64,000 nt of DNA from Globodera rostochiensis. Its lineage: Eukaryota; Nematoda; Chromadorea; Rhabditida; Heteroderidae. The position numbers and the translations under genes were made by a program. The stretch covers positions 62,001-126,000 of the forward strand of contig JAEVLN010000026.1 of the NCBI GenBank assembly GCA_018350325.1, given 5' to 3'. Positions 11,611 to 22,684 of the stretch are shown here, in pieces (position 1 is the first letter of the stretch; the number at the start of each line of letters is the position of its first letter). A model generated the notes under the pieces. It ran no database searches. It saw only the letters and a list, made by a program, of their open reading frames with translations, and was not told where the DNA came from.

Positions 11611-14414
11611 ATGGAAATGGCACGTCGTAACGAACCCAATTCTTCGCGTCGTCCGCAACAGAGACGGCTTAATAATGCCGAGAACAGTTCCGACATTGAT
11701 GGCACGGCACATCGAGTCGCCTCAGTAACGCTAAACAACACCGAGTCCGATTCGCGCACATCCGCTGACCTTCCGACATATTCACTGCGAAGTAAACGGC
11801 GTAAAAAATTGCCACGCCGAGAGAAGCAGGCTGTTGGTGCTGCAGACATGGAAGTAGATGAACATCAGCCGCCATGGAAGAAGTTGTCAGTGAACACAAC
11901 CGACAATGGGCCCATTCGTATGTTTTTGATTTATTCAGATTTTCCAAGATTTTATTACAATTTAGAGTTTTAATTAGTAGAATTTTAGCGATTTGTAATA
12001 TGTATTAGTAGTATGTATGCTTTTCCTAAATGAGTTATTTTTTGTTTAGCGACTTGCAAAGTGCAAATGGACTGGGAACATGGTGAGGGACCATCAACTG
12101 TCGGCAACGTTCATTCAATCAGATCAACGAGGAGATCAGCAGCATCGGACATGGAGAATAATCAGTCCGATCAGTTTTCACTGTCAGACTCAGAGGACAG
12201 CACATCAAACATTGATGCTGACGATGAGCAAAGCGATTGGCCCGGAAATGGTTTGTCATAGAATTTGTCTAATTTAAATTTCAATTTCTTTAATTTAATG
12301 TTTTACATGCGTGTTCGTTTTCAAGACAAATTTAAGGACATAAATCCACAAAACTAGTTTAAAATCCGAGAAAATGGGCTAATTTCTGACACGAATTTTT
12401 CCAATTCTTGCACACAGAATTCGCATGTCGTCCGCCACTTCCGCCCTCTCTCGGTCCTTTTCAACTCGTTCCACCACTGCCGCGCGTTGCATTGAGTACC
12501 CAAAAGGACGCGGCGTTGAGTGCCGAAGCGATAAAGCGCATTGAACAATTTTTGCAGAATTCGGATGACAGCGAATTGCTGCTGGACAAAGTCTATCGCA
12601 CCTCAGCGGTATATTTTGGGGGATCGTCCTAGTCAGGGCCGTAGCTAGCAAAAAGTTTCAGAGGGGAGAGGGGGGGGGGCAAAGACAAAAAAGTCGATTC
12701 TTCTGGGTGTACTTTTTGGCTTTTATTGCATTTTTCTTAATGACATTTTCCCCAAAAAAAGTCGATGGTCCGTCAGGCGCCGTCGGGAAATTTTTAAAAA
12801 ATAATTTTAACGTTTTGTTAAAAAAATTGTGCAAAAATTTTGTCCGTGTTCGCTTTCTCAAAAGCGCAATTTGTTTGAGAATTCTGCTTTACTTCTGGGG
12901 GCGGGTCGCCGCCAAGAAAATTCTGTACTTTTTTACTCAGTTTGTTAAGATTTGCAACCAAAATTGTTAAGAAAATGACCAATTTTTATTGGCGAAAAGT
13001 TCAGCAATTTAGCAATTTTTGTACAGAAATTTGAGCAAAATCTTAAAAGATTAGGGTAAATTTTCAAAAAGTCTCAAAAATATTGCGCGGACTCCCAAAA
13101 TATGGCAAAGCCATTCAATATGGTATAATCGTCACCGTCACCCTGCTTCAGGTGAAACAAATGTTACGTCGTCAGTCCGTCGTCGCCAATGTTCAAATTG
13201 TCAAGCGCGGCAGAGGGACAGTTGCGCTAAAGAAGCTTTAAAGATTTCGATGGTCGCGCACCTTATTACAAGACCAAAATATGTATTATCAAAGTAACAC
13301 ATCTCGAAACAGGCATGAACCTAAAATGAATTTGACGTCCCTTTTTTAATTTGCGAAAAAGGTTCAAATTGGCTATTTCGCAAAAAATTGCTATTTACAA
13401 GGGCGTAGCCAGGGGGGGGGGAGTGGGGGGGGGAATTCCCCCCACCCGAAATGAAATTTGAGAAGAAAAAAACAAGAGGGGGGACCCTATTTTTTACACT
13501 TTTACAATTTTTTGATCAATTTTCTTAGCAAATTGCCATCAAAAATCAAAAAATTTTCCCGGCCGCGCCTATCGGCACCGCCGGGCCGCTCCTGGCGCTC
13601 AGATGGATCAATTCCCCCCTTACGAAATTTTTTTCTAGCTACGTCCCTGGCTATTTACTTTGACAGTTTATTTTCCCAGATCAATCTTTAATAGCATTAA
13701 GTAAGATTTCGTGTCCATTGTTTGTGTATTATATTCCTATTGCAATTTGAGTCATTTTTTTATATACAAAACTTCCCTTGATTTAAATTCCGAATTTTTT
13801 TGGTCAAATGGTTGATTTTCACTGTTTATTGAATATTTGAATAGTTTTTTTCCCCCCAATTTTTGAAATATAGACATGATGGAGAAGCGGCGATGGAGAG
13901 CGTCACAAGGCGGCATGGAGCCAGGCAAAGTGCACAAGCTCACAGTGAACTTGTAGGATTTTAGCATTTTCAAGAAAACTTGGTCCACAAACTGCGTTTG
14001 GGTGGGCTTCTCAGAAAATACGTCCTTTGATAGGGTGGGGAACCGTTTCAAATCTCAAATATGCTTACATTTTTTAAAGAGAGTTCGGTGGAGTCAGAGT
14101 GGAGCGGTTCACATTCGAAGACTTCCAGGCATTAGTGGACAGCGCCATTGGTAGAGGTAAGCGATTGCTTTTTAGCTTCTCCTACCAAACAAATGCGCAT
14201 TTTTTAAAATTTGACACAATTTTCAGTTTTGGGTACGTCTGCCCCAACGTACGCCGTTTGTTCGTTTGATGGGCACGCAATGCGCGGTGCTCTGCTCGCG
14301 GATGGGGCCGATTTGCACATTTTATGGGCCGCTCTGTCTGTCTACGGAATGCATTTTGAGCAACCGATGGCCTTCCACCTGTACTCCGTTCACAAACAAC
14401 GACAAATTGAATAA
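11611..14414 (+). CDS. Unrecognised multi-exon protein with a basic/Ser-rich N-terminus
   Basis: Not recognised. Exon 1 (11,611 to about 11,920) is rich in Arg, Ser and Asn (SSRRPQQRRLNNAENSSDID, YSLRSKRRKKLPRRE). Exon 2 starts at about 12,051 and is acidic (SLSDSEDSTSNIDADDEQSD). Exon 3 (about 12,419-12,609) contains STQKDAALSAEAIKRIEQFL. The phases of these three agree. Weaker downstream exons are VKQMLRRQSVVANVQIVKRG (about 13,151), SVTRRHGARQSAQAHSEL (about 13,873), EFGGVRVERFTFEDFQALVD (about 14,093) and a last exon ending MAFHLYSVHKQRQIE (stop at 14,412-14,414). The basic and acidic low-complexity blocks suggest a nuclear or chromatin protein, but this is only inference. It could be two genes. 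Two MITEs lie in introns. Confidence 0.55.
12634..12960. mobile_element. hAT-type MITE-like copy, right end degraded
   Basis: It begins CAGGGCCGTAGCTAGC directly after an exon and donor of the preceding gene and contains the family blocks 'AAAGTCGATTCTT' and 'TTGAGAATTCTGCTTTA', also seen in the 7428 copy. The right terminal repeat is not clear, so the end is approximate. Confidence 0.5.
13398..13649. mobile_element. hAT-type MITE with perfect 8-bp target duplication
   Basis: A 252-bp element, left end CAAGGGCGTAGCCAGG and right end CTAGCTACGTCCCTG. It is flanked by GCTATTTA at 13,390-13,397 and again at 13,650-13,657. This is the clearest member of the CAGGGNCGTAGC family and supports its assignment to hAT-type non-autonomous elements. 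Confidence 0.9.
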
Positions 14415-14520
14415 AGTTGTTGAACAATGAATAATGTGATACATAAATATAAATGTTTATTTGTCCTCTATAGTAGGTGAAACAACAATTTGTGTGTTCT
14501 CAGTAGCTCATTTTATTTTT

Positions 14521-14530
14521 TCATTTTCAG
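14521..14530 (+). promoter_or_regulatory. Putative trans-splice acceptor (TTTTCAG) upstream of KDSR
   Basis: TCATTTTCAG ends 46 nt before the KDSR start codon and matches the nematode 3' splice-site consensus. It could serve spliced-leader addition or a 5' UTR intron. Confidence 0.45.
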
Positions 14531-14576
14531 TGCAAATTTTAAACAATTTATTTTTTTGGTCGAAAGCCACACCGTC

Positions 14577-16918
14577 ATGTTTTGGTTCATCACCATTGTG
14601 TTGCTCATTCTCTTCACTTTTTTGGTTACTGTTCGTTTAAGCCTACCAAAGCGACTGCCTTTTGACCCGGCTGGCAAACATTGCCTAGTCACCGGTCCCT
14701 TTTTCGGGGTTTTGCCCTTATAGGCCCCGTTGGTTCCAGTTTCGGTTTTTGCCATGAATCAGTCAGTCTCAATAAACTAGTTAATTCATTTACTTTTTTC
14801 ATTTGCTTAGGCGGTTCTCGAGGCATAGGCAAGGCTGTCGGTGCTGAACTGCTTTGTCGTGGATGTCGCGCACTGTCGCTGGTCGCGCGTGACCCAATTG
14901 CATTGGAATTGGCCAAAAAGGAATTGGAGGAGTACCTACAGCCGGGTCAATCTGTTCGCACCTATCCAGTGGACCTAGCCGATGAGCCAGACAAAATTGA
15001 GGTTTTTGCCTTGTGTTTGAAAAGAGGGAATATGCTAAGAGCAGGGCTGCTCGAGACTTGGAATTTACCGAGGCCGAGCAATTACTTCGAGACCCCAGAG
15101 AACCGAGACTCGCGAGCAACCCCCTATTAACGAGGTTTTAAGTGAAAATATATTTTGGCATTTAGGCGGTCGTTAGAGAAGCCGAACGCCATGCTGGTGC
15201 TGTCGATTTGCTGGTGAACAATGCGGGCACGTGTGTGCAGGGCGCATTCGACGAATTGCCTAACGATGCATTTGAGCGTCAATTGCGCACAAATTTCCTT
15301 AGTGCAGTAAGTCAGACAATATAAAAAGCTCGGGGGGGGGGGAGGCGGGTGTTTGTTTATGAGATCTCTAATTCCACCAAATTTTTTTGTCTAATGATGG
15401 TAGCATTTTGTGGTTGTTTAAACAATTGAGAAGGGGGTGTTTTTTAGGTTAAAATGATGCGTAAAACGCAAACTCGAGCCTAGTTTTTGCGTTTGATTTT
15501 CTGTAACAAAAATCGTTCAAATGCATTTTTGTTTGCTTTTCCGTTTACATGCATGGATAGATTTTAAATTGTTTTAACAAAATTTAAAACTTATAAACAT
15601 TGAGCAAATCACATCCCATTTTCAAAAAGTTGAATTCTATAGAGTTTTGAGTCGTTGAATCCTAATCTTCATTTTGACTCAATTTAAAACCCCGGACCTC
15701 CACCCCCCCCCCCCCTCCCCAATATTCGAACATTCTCGAAAAAAACCACGATTTTCAAAATTGATTTTCTGTAACACGCTCGCTTCGTTGTCCCATGGAT
15801 TTTGAATCTTTTTTAAAAATATTTATTTGTTTTTTTGGTGATGGAACATTAAAACATTGTCGTTCGCCTGGACTTCTCTATTGAAAATCATCAGGTTCAC
15901 GTCACGCGCGCTGTTGTTGGCGATATGAAAAGGCGTCGTTTTGGTCACATTTCATTTGTATGCTCAGCAGCTGGCCAACTCGCCATTTGGTGAGTGTGTG
16001 AATTAGAGCGCGGACGATCGAGATTCTCGGGTACTTTTCGATCGAGATTTTACGAGATTCTCGATCGGTCCTCAAGTCCGGGCTCTATTAACTAAAAACA
16101 AATTCGCGTACAATTAAATTGTTAATTTTTGCTAGCATTTGCCGTTCTGTAAAATTAATTTGCCAATATTTTTTGAGGGGTTATTCGGCCTATTCGCCCT
16201 CAAAGTTTGCTCTCCGTGGGTTTGCCGACGCATTGCACATGGAATTGCTGCCGTGGAATGTCGGCGTCTCAATTCTTTTCCCCCCAAACACAGCCACCGA
16301 CGGGTTCCGAGAGGAATTGCGCACAATGACACCACAAGTGCGGGGGGTTCGGAAGGGGGAGGGGGGGGGGGGGGGGGGGGAGGGCACACGATTAGCGCAA
16401 CATTTAATACTACTACTGTAAAGTGTCATCAATTAATGTTAAAGATCCGTGCCATCTCCGGCACCGCCGGACTGTACCAGCCCCGTGATGTTGCTGAACG
16501 TCTTGTCTGTTCCATCAGAGGGGGCCATTTTGCCACCACCATTGGCCTAGAGGGATGGATGCTGGGTGTTCTGAGTGCCTCCACCGCCCCGGAGCCGGAT
16601 TCCCTGCGGGCATTTCTGCAGGTCCCACATTTTCCCGCACACGCGCCAAGGGGAGATGCCATTTCTGTCATTTCCTGCGGGCATTTGTAGTTTGTCTGGG
16701 ATCCCTCTTTTCATTGTAAAAACTTATTGTTTCGAACCCCGAATTCTGTAAACAAAATTCGCGAACCGTAACTAAACGCTTGAGGGGTTTTTTTTGTTTA
16801 GATTTTGCTGGCCGGCCTTTTTCGTGGTGTGTTCCTGCTTTACGGGGGGCATTTCAACCGTCTGGTGCGAAACTGCCACGAGAGGGGGGAAGCTGCTGGA
16901 GACACGGACACAACATAG
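14577..16918 (+). CDS. 3-ketodihydrosphingosine reductase (KDSR, short-chain dehydrogenase)
   Basis: Reduces 3-ketodihydrosphingosine to dihydrosphingosine with NADPH, the second step of sphingolipid synthesis at the ER. Seven exons: 14,577-14,694, 14,811-15,001, 15,166-15,306, 15,895-15,989, 16,178-16,337, 16,445-16,621 and 16,802-16,918. All junctions are GT-AG and in phase. The order is an N-terminal membrane anchor (TIVLLILFTFLVTVRLSLP), the cofactor-binding turn spread over the first junction (TGGSRGIG), LLVNNAG, catalytic Ser region (CSAAGQLAIWGYSAYSPSKF with the YxxxK pair), FPPNTATDGF, and the C-terminal hydrophobic segment (ILLAGLFRGVFLLYGGHFNR). Length and landmarks match KDSR rather than generic SDRs. 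Intron 4 contains a TAGAG-family MITE; intron 5 a long G run. Confidence 0.93.
16004..16087. mobile_element. TAGAG-family palindromic MITE in a KDSR intron
   Basis: TAGAGCGCGGACGATCGAGA at the left is mirrored by TCGGTCCTCAAGTCCGGGCT plus CTA at the right, with 'CGAGATTCTCG' repeats between. No matching 8-bp flanks are readable for this copy. Confidence 0.8.
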
Positions 16919-17059
16919 AACATTGATGATCAGAGCCATAAACTCTCTCTCTCTATATTAGAACACCATTTGATCAGAGCCATACACTCTCTCTTTCTTT
17001 CTCTCTCTATCTTTCAAATTCGACCATATAAATCCTCATTTTGATGCTTTTGTTCTGTC

Positions 17060-17725
17060 TCGAGAAAAGATGAGATGGGCCATGGATATACCTACAGTAT
17101 CGGACATAAGTATATGCCCAAAACATATTTGGATATGAAAATTGTCATAGCAGCTTTTAAAGCTGTTGAAGCCAGCCAATTATTAGTGATTAAATTCAGC
17201 GCCATTTGTTAGCTTCAAAATGAGCCCAAACTCATTGCGCTTCAAGCACTCTCCGATTTGTTTGCCCCCATTGAACTCAACCTGCTCAAAAATTGCGTGG
17301 ACAAAAGTATATGCCCAAAAAGTTCAACGCTTTATTTCTAAGCATATGCACCATTCTCATCAATTCCTTTTACCACACTTACATAACTTTGGATACTGAG
17401 CAAAAAAGATAACTGCACTAACTTGATCAGACACCTCCTTCATAGAGATCCGGAAACCCCAAAATGCACTGAAAATGGGGGTCATTTTGAAAAAAAAAAT
17501 CCCTGAGGGCTTGGAAAAAATTTTCTGCAAAAAACTGTCTTATGGGGCATATAGCCCACTAAATTCTCTACAAGATCGCCCTTTGGCATTAAGCTCTCCG
17601 ACTTTCGTGCGGAAGGAATCAAAGCTGATTGTGAGAATATGAGCTACATAGGCTTGTGGGTGGGGTGGGGGAAGGGGGGGGGGCGCTCCGTCGAGAGTCT
17701 CGCCTTCCCCATCCACCCACCCAGG
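17060..17725. repeat. Duplicated block (partner at about 22,710-22,985) carrying a transposon insertion
   Basis: The outer parts (GAGAAAAGATG...CATGGAT at about 17,064, and CGTCGAGAGTCTCGCCTTCC at about 17,690) recur at about 22,715 and 22,950. Between them this copy holds the element at 17,095-17,650. Confidence 0.6.
17095..17650. mobile_element. Single-arm relative of the 45.9-47.2 kb palindrome element
   Basis: It starts CAGTATCGGACATAAGTATA after a TA dinucleotide and contains GATACTGAGCAAAAAAGATA, 'CTCCTTCATAGAGATCCGGA', 'CCCCAAAATGCACTGAAAAT' and 'GAGGGCTTGGAAAAA'. All four have close counterparts in the arms of the 45,883-47,160 element. There is no inverted second arm. A short fragment of the same family is near 57,105-57,180. 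Confidence 0.65.
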
Positions 17726-17830
17726 GGCGTAACTAGGGGGGCAAACGGGTCATGCTCCCCCCCCCCCCGGGAATTTTTTTTTGGGAAAAAAACCATAAGG
17801 GGACCCTTTTGGTTTTAGATTTGACCGACT
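17722..17830. mobile_element. Fragment of the CAGGGNCGTAGC hAT-type MITE
   Basis: CAGGGGCGTAACTAGGGGGG followed by a C run and GAAAAAAACCATAAGGGGAC matches the left half of the 3920 element; no right end was found. Confidence 0.55.
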
Positions 17831-19070
17831 TTCGTAACAAAGTTGGGTTGTAAAAACGTTGGGCTAAGATTCAGATAATTTATCGGCAACAACTATTTTT
17901 GCCATTATTACGGTCCACTATTTATAGCATTTCATGATTCGGCGTGCGACTCTACACAAACGCAGTGCATAGAGCTCAGCTTACAAGGGTGGCTTAGGCC
18001 TAGGCCTAATAAGGAACCCAACATTTTGATCAAAAGTGTGCCCCCAATGCTTTTTCAAAATTTTAGCCGGTCCATAGACTTTAAAGTTTAAACTTAAGAA
18101 TTTCCAAAATTTTCCGGTAATTTCCCGTAACAGATACACAGACAGCCCTGCTGGTATGCACTAGGGATGTAAAATTCTGGGGGGGGGGGGGGTCCGGATT
18201 CCGGTTTCTTGACATTTTGGGTCCGGTTTCTGGACATTTTTTTGTTGTCTTGTTACATTCCTGGTATTTGCCTGGGGCCTATTTCAATTTCCGTCTCTTA
18301 CCGTAATTTAAAGGAATGGGTAATAAAAAATTTTGCTTTAACGCCAATAAAATGATTTATTAGAAAATTAATAGTTGAATTTATTCTTTTTGGATGATTT
18401 TAAAACCAAATTTTTTTTTGCAAAATTTGGATTTTTTGAAAAATGTTCGAGTTCGGGTCCGGGGTTTGAAATTGGTCGAAATGGGGGTCATATTCGAATT
18501 CTACGCCCCCGAGTACCCCTAGAAACACATTTAATTGACCTTTAAATTTTTTAATTTTTCTCAAAAAATAGGGGGAACAAACTTTAGTTTGTTTGGATTA
18601 ATCTATTTAAAAAATGGAGAGGAATTGATGCACAATTTTTATACCATTGAAAAGAGGAGACTTAATTCTATAAGATTTTTTTTTTCATAATTTTTACTAA
18701 TTAAATAATATTTTTAATAATTTTTAAAGTTTACATGATGCGAAAACATATATGAGTGGAACCGCGTGTTAGGTTTACACGATTTCCTTCTTTGTTTCGT
18801 CGTATTTAGACATCAAGTAAACGGAAATTGAAACAAAAAGGCATCGCATCGTGCAAATAAATCGTGTGTTTGCACGAGTCGTACTTCCGATGATCGGATT
18901 TACGATTTAATTGAAACTTGTCCCTTTTCCATGATTTTTAATTGAAACAGAAATGCACGATACGACGTCGTATCGGAGATATGACATCATATCGGAGATA
19001 CGACGGAAATTGAAATAGGCCCCTGGTAGTATTTACATTTTTGTGTTTATTTGAATTTTTTTTGAGTTCC
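17830..19070. other. Spacer with dispersed repeats, no gene
   Basis: Contains a 'TAGGCCTAGGCCTAA' stretch near 17,995, a copy of the 'GGTCGAAATGGGGGTCATATTC' repeat near 18,475, and a run of short alternating motifs near 18,955-19,015 (ACGACGTCGTATCGGAGATA and variants) with internal palindromy. No exon is supported. Confidence 0.5.
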
Positions 19071-19072
19071 AG

Positions 19073-19175
19073 ATCGTTTCCCACGCCGTTCAAGGCACAG
19101 CAAAGGGGCAGCGGCACCGTCGCCGACGAAAGGAAGAAGCCGGATAACGGATCATATGGCGATTTTGATGATTGA
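19073..19175 (+). CDS. Possible orphan terminal exon
   Basis: After a good acceptor (TTTGAGTTCCAG), one frame reads SFPTPFKAQQRGSGTVADER and on to GSYGDFDD and a stop that overlaps AATAAA at 19,175-19,180. The acidic tail and the poly(A) signal look like a genuine 3' exon. No upstream exon of the same protein was found between KDSR and here, so it could be a relic or an alternative 3' end of an upstream gene. Confidence 0.35.
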
Positions 19176-19204
19176 ATAAATTATTTTTTGCTGACAATTA
19201 TTGT

Positions 19205-21357
19205 TTGTGTTTCAGTTGTAAAATTGAACTAAAACACACCAATTTAGTTGTTTGTGTTTCAATTGTAAATTGAACCAACACACAACGAATTTAGCACGTT
19301 TGTGTTTCAATTGTAAATTAAACCAACACACAATCAATTTAACACGTTTATGTTTCAATTGTAAAATAGAACTAAAACACAACAATTTAACACGTTTATG
19401 TTTCACACACAACGAATTTAGCACGTTTGTGTTTCAATTGTAAACTTGAACCAACACACAACCAATTTAACACGTTTGTGTTTCAATTGAAAATTGAACC
19501 AACACACAATCAATTTAACACGTTTATCTTTCAAGTGTAAAATAGAACTAAAACACAACAATTTAACACGTTTATGTTTCACACACAACGAATTTAGCAC
19601 GTTTGTGTTTCAATTGTAAAATTGAACCAACACACAACCAATTTGCACCTTTGTGTTTCAATTGTAAATTAACCAACACACAATCAATTTAACACGTTTA
19701 TGTTTCAATTGTCCAACACACAACCAATTTGCACCTTTGTGTTTCAATTGTCCAACACACAACCAATTTGCACCTTTGTGTTTCAATTGTAAAATTAAAC
19801 CAACACACAATCAATTTAACACGTTTATCTTTCAAGTGTAAAATAGAACTAAAACACAACAATTTAACACGTTTATGTTTCACACACAACGAATTTAGCA
19901 CGTTTGTGTTTCAATTGTAAAATTGAACCAACACACAACCAATTTGCACCTTTGTGTTTCAATTGTAAATTAAACCAACACACAATCAATTTAACACGTT
20001 TATGTTTCAATTGTAATAGTGTAAAACCCAAACTCAATTGTAAAATTGAACCAACACACAACCAATTTAGCACGTTTGCAACACACAACGAATTTAGCAC
20101 GTTTGTGTTTCAATTGTAAAATTGAACCAACACACAACCAATTTGCACCTTTGTGTTTCAATTGTAAATTAAACCAACACACAATCAATTTAACACGTTT
20201 ATGTTTCAATTGTAAAATAGAACTAAAACACAACAATTTAACACGTTTATGTTTCACACACAACGAATTTAGCACGTTTGTGTTTCAATTCTAAACTTGA
20301 ACCAACACACAACCAATTTAACACGTTTGTGTTTCAATTGAAAATTGAACCAACACACAACCAATTTAGCACGTTTGTGTTTCAATTGTCCAACACACAA
20401 CCAATTTGCACCTTTGTGTTTCAATTGTAAAATTAAACCAACACACAATCAATTTAACACGTTTATCTTTCAAGTGTAAAATAGAACTAAAACACAACAA
20501 TTTAACACGTTTATGTTTCACACACAACGAATTTAGCACGTTTGTGTTTCAATTGTAAAATTGAACCAACACACAACCAATTTGCACCTTTGTGTTGCAA
20601 TTGTAAATTAACCAACACACAATCAATTTAACACGTTTATGTTTCAATTGTCCAACACACAACCAATTTGCACCTTTGTGTTTCAATTGTCCAACACACA
20701 ACCAATTTGCACCTTTGTGTTTCAATTGTAAAATTAAACCAACACACAATCAATTTAACACGTTTATCTTTCAAGTGTAAAATAGAACTAAAACACAACA
20801 ATTTAACACGTTTATGTTTCACACACAACGAATTTAGCACGTTTGTGTTTCAATTGTAAAATTGAACCAACACACAACCAATTTGCACCTTTGTGTTTCA
20901 ATTGTAAATTAAACCAACACACAATCAATTTAACACGTTTATGTTTCAATTGTAATAGTGTAAAACCCAAACTCAATTGTAAAATTGAACCAACACACAA
21001 CCAATTTAGCACGTTTGCAACACACAACGAATTTAGCACGTTTGTGTTTCAATTGTAAAATTGAACCAACACACAACCAATTTGCACCTTTGTGTTTCAA
21101 TTGTAAATTAAACCAACACACAATCAATTTAACACGTTTATGTTTCAATTGTAATAGTGTAAAACCCAAACTCAATTGTAAAATTGAACCAACACACAAC
21201 CAATTTAGCACGTTTGCAACACACAACCAATTTAACACGTTTGTGTTTCAATTGTAAAATTAAACCAACACACAACCTATTTGCACCTTTGTGTTTCAAT
21301 TGTAAAATTGAGCCAACACACAATCAATTTAACACGTTTATGTTTCAATTGTGAGGT
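19205..21357. repeat. 2.15-kb AT-rich minisatellite, ~49-bp unit, with a 939-bp higher-order repeat
   Basis: About 40 units on the theme GTGTTTCAATTGTAAAATTG then AACCAACACACAACCAATTT and AGCACGTTT. Each unit contains the dyad CAATTG and a near-palindrome TTTCAATTGTAAAATTGAA. Variant units (GCACCTTTGTG, 'AAGTGTAAAATAGAACTAAA', 'GTAATAGTGTAAAACCCAAA') recur in the same order 939 bp apart (19,698 with 20,637; 19,729 with 20,668; 19,873 with 20,812). The open frames across it are products of the repeat, not genes. Confidence 0.95.
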
Positions 21358-21675
21358 TTAACACTGCCAATGATAATAATGACTTTTCGTTACTATTTAT
21401 TTGCATCTTGATTCGTGCTCAATTGTACTGAAAATACAGCATCAAATAGGTAACATTTTCACCAATTTTTAGAATAAAAATATTTTCCAAAACTTTGGAC
21501 CAAAAGGGTCCCCCTATGGTTTTTCCGGTTCAAAAACCGCTTTAAATTCTCAATTTTTAGTTTCTATTGTCAATCAGTGCATTTCGGATACAAAAAACCG
21601 GCGGATTTATTTCGTTTATCTTTCGAAACGGAGGCATTTTGATGAAGATTTCTCAATATTTGGACCAATTTTCGG

Positions 21676-22315
21676 CTACCGGTCCGAGTGCCGAATGGTC
21701 CGAGTACCGAAAGTCCGAGTACCGAATGATCCGAGTACCGAATAGTGCAAATACAGTCCGAGTGCCGAATACAACAAAAAATATCCGAGTGCCGAACGTC
21801 CCAGTGCCGAATGGCCTGAGTGCCGAATAGTGCGAAAAATATCCGAGTGCCGAATAAAACATATTTAAGCCGAAGGTCGAATTAAATATTATAGTAGAAA
21901 AGCGTACTGTTTAAACATTTTATAACACCGATAAACTTTTATCAATCATATAAATTAGGGTTAAGCCCCGACATGGCCAACCCCGACCCCTACTTTCCTG
22001 CAGGGGACTTTCCCGCCCCCGAAGGGTCAGGGAAGGTCAACATTGATTTTTGGATGTTTTTCGAAAAATTGTTCGAATTCAAGTGCGGGGTTTGAAAAAA
22101 TTGATTTGTATAAAAAGTAGGGTAAGAAATCTGAATTGATCCGTACACTCAAAAAAATTAGAAGTCGACACTCAGATATTTTTGCAATATTTCGACACTC
22201 GAACCATTCGAAACTCAGAATTTCGACAATCGACACTCGGATATTTTTTGTTCTATTCGGCACTCGGATATTTTTTGCACTATTCGGTACTCGGACCATT
22301 CGGCACTCGGACCGG
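21676..22315. mobile_element. Foldback element with arms of tandem 'CCGAGTGCCGAAT' motifs
   Basis: The left arm (about 21,676-21,862) repeats 'TCCGAGTGCCGAATGG' and variants (TACCGAA, 'GTGCGAAAAATATCCGAG'). The right arm (about 22,150-22,315) carries the reverse complement (ATTCGGCACTCGGACC). The spacer is unrelated. No transposase. Confidence 0.8.
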
Positions 22316-22374
22316 AAGCGCAATTTTCTTAACAAATGTACGGCGGACGGACCTCTCTTTCCCAGGGAGCGGCC

Positions 22375-22475
22375 CGTTTGAGTCTGGCCGGTTGAGTTGG
22401 TCCAGTTGAGTCTGGCCGGTTGAGTCTGGCCGGTTGAGTCTGGTGGCCAGTTGAGTCTGGCCGATTGAGTCTGGT
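22375..22475. repeat. Tandem 'GAGTCTGGCCGGTT' repeat, about 7 units
   Basis: Near-perfect 14-15 bp units GTTGAGTCTGGCCG directly after the foldback element at 21,676-22,315; no inverted partner was found. Confidence 0.85.
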
Positions 22476-22614
22476 TAGAAGGAAAAAAAGTTGCAATATT
22501 TAATTTTCTGAACCGGTTTCAAAAACCGTTTAAATATTATAAAGGTTTATTTTTAGGCTCGAAAAATCTCAAAATAGGCTCCTAAAAAATTTTGTTTTTC
22601 AGGTTATACATAGA

Positions 22615-22680
22615 ATAGCTTTAAGCCTAGGCTTAAGCCTAAGCCTAGGCTAGCTTAGGTTTAAGCCTAAGCTCAAGTGT
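22615..22680. repeat. Degenerate TAAGCC/TTAGGC palindromic run
   Basis: Alternating TAAGCC, TAGGC and AGGCTTAAGC motifs in both orientations. Similar runs are at about 40,965-41,070, 52,495-52,585 and 60,475-60,540. Confidence 0.65.
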
Positions 22681-22684
22681 CACA

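Noticed and set aside
14689..15119. Minus-strand open frames over KDSR exon 2
   Set aside because: The plus strand gives the conserved SDR cofactor motif with in-phase canonical splicing; the minus frames have no family content.
19205..21357. CRISPR-like array or family of Cys-rich open frames
   Set aside because: There are no unique spacers; every unit is a variant of one sequence. The open frames on both strands are the repeat translated, and the context is eukaryotic.
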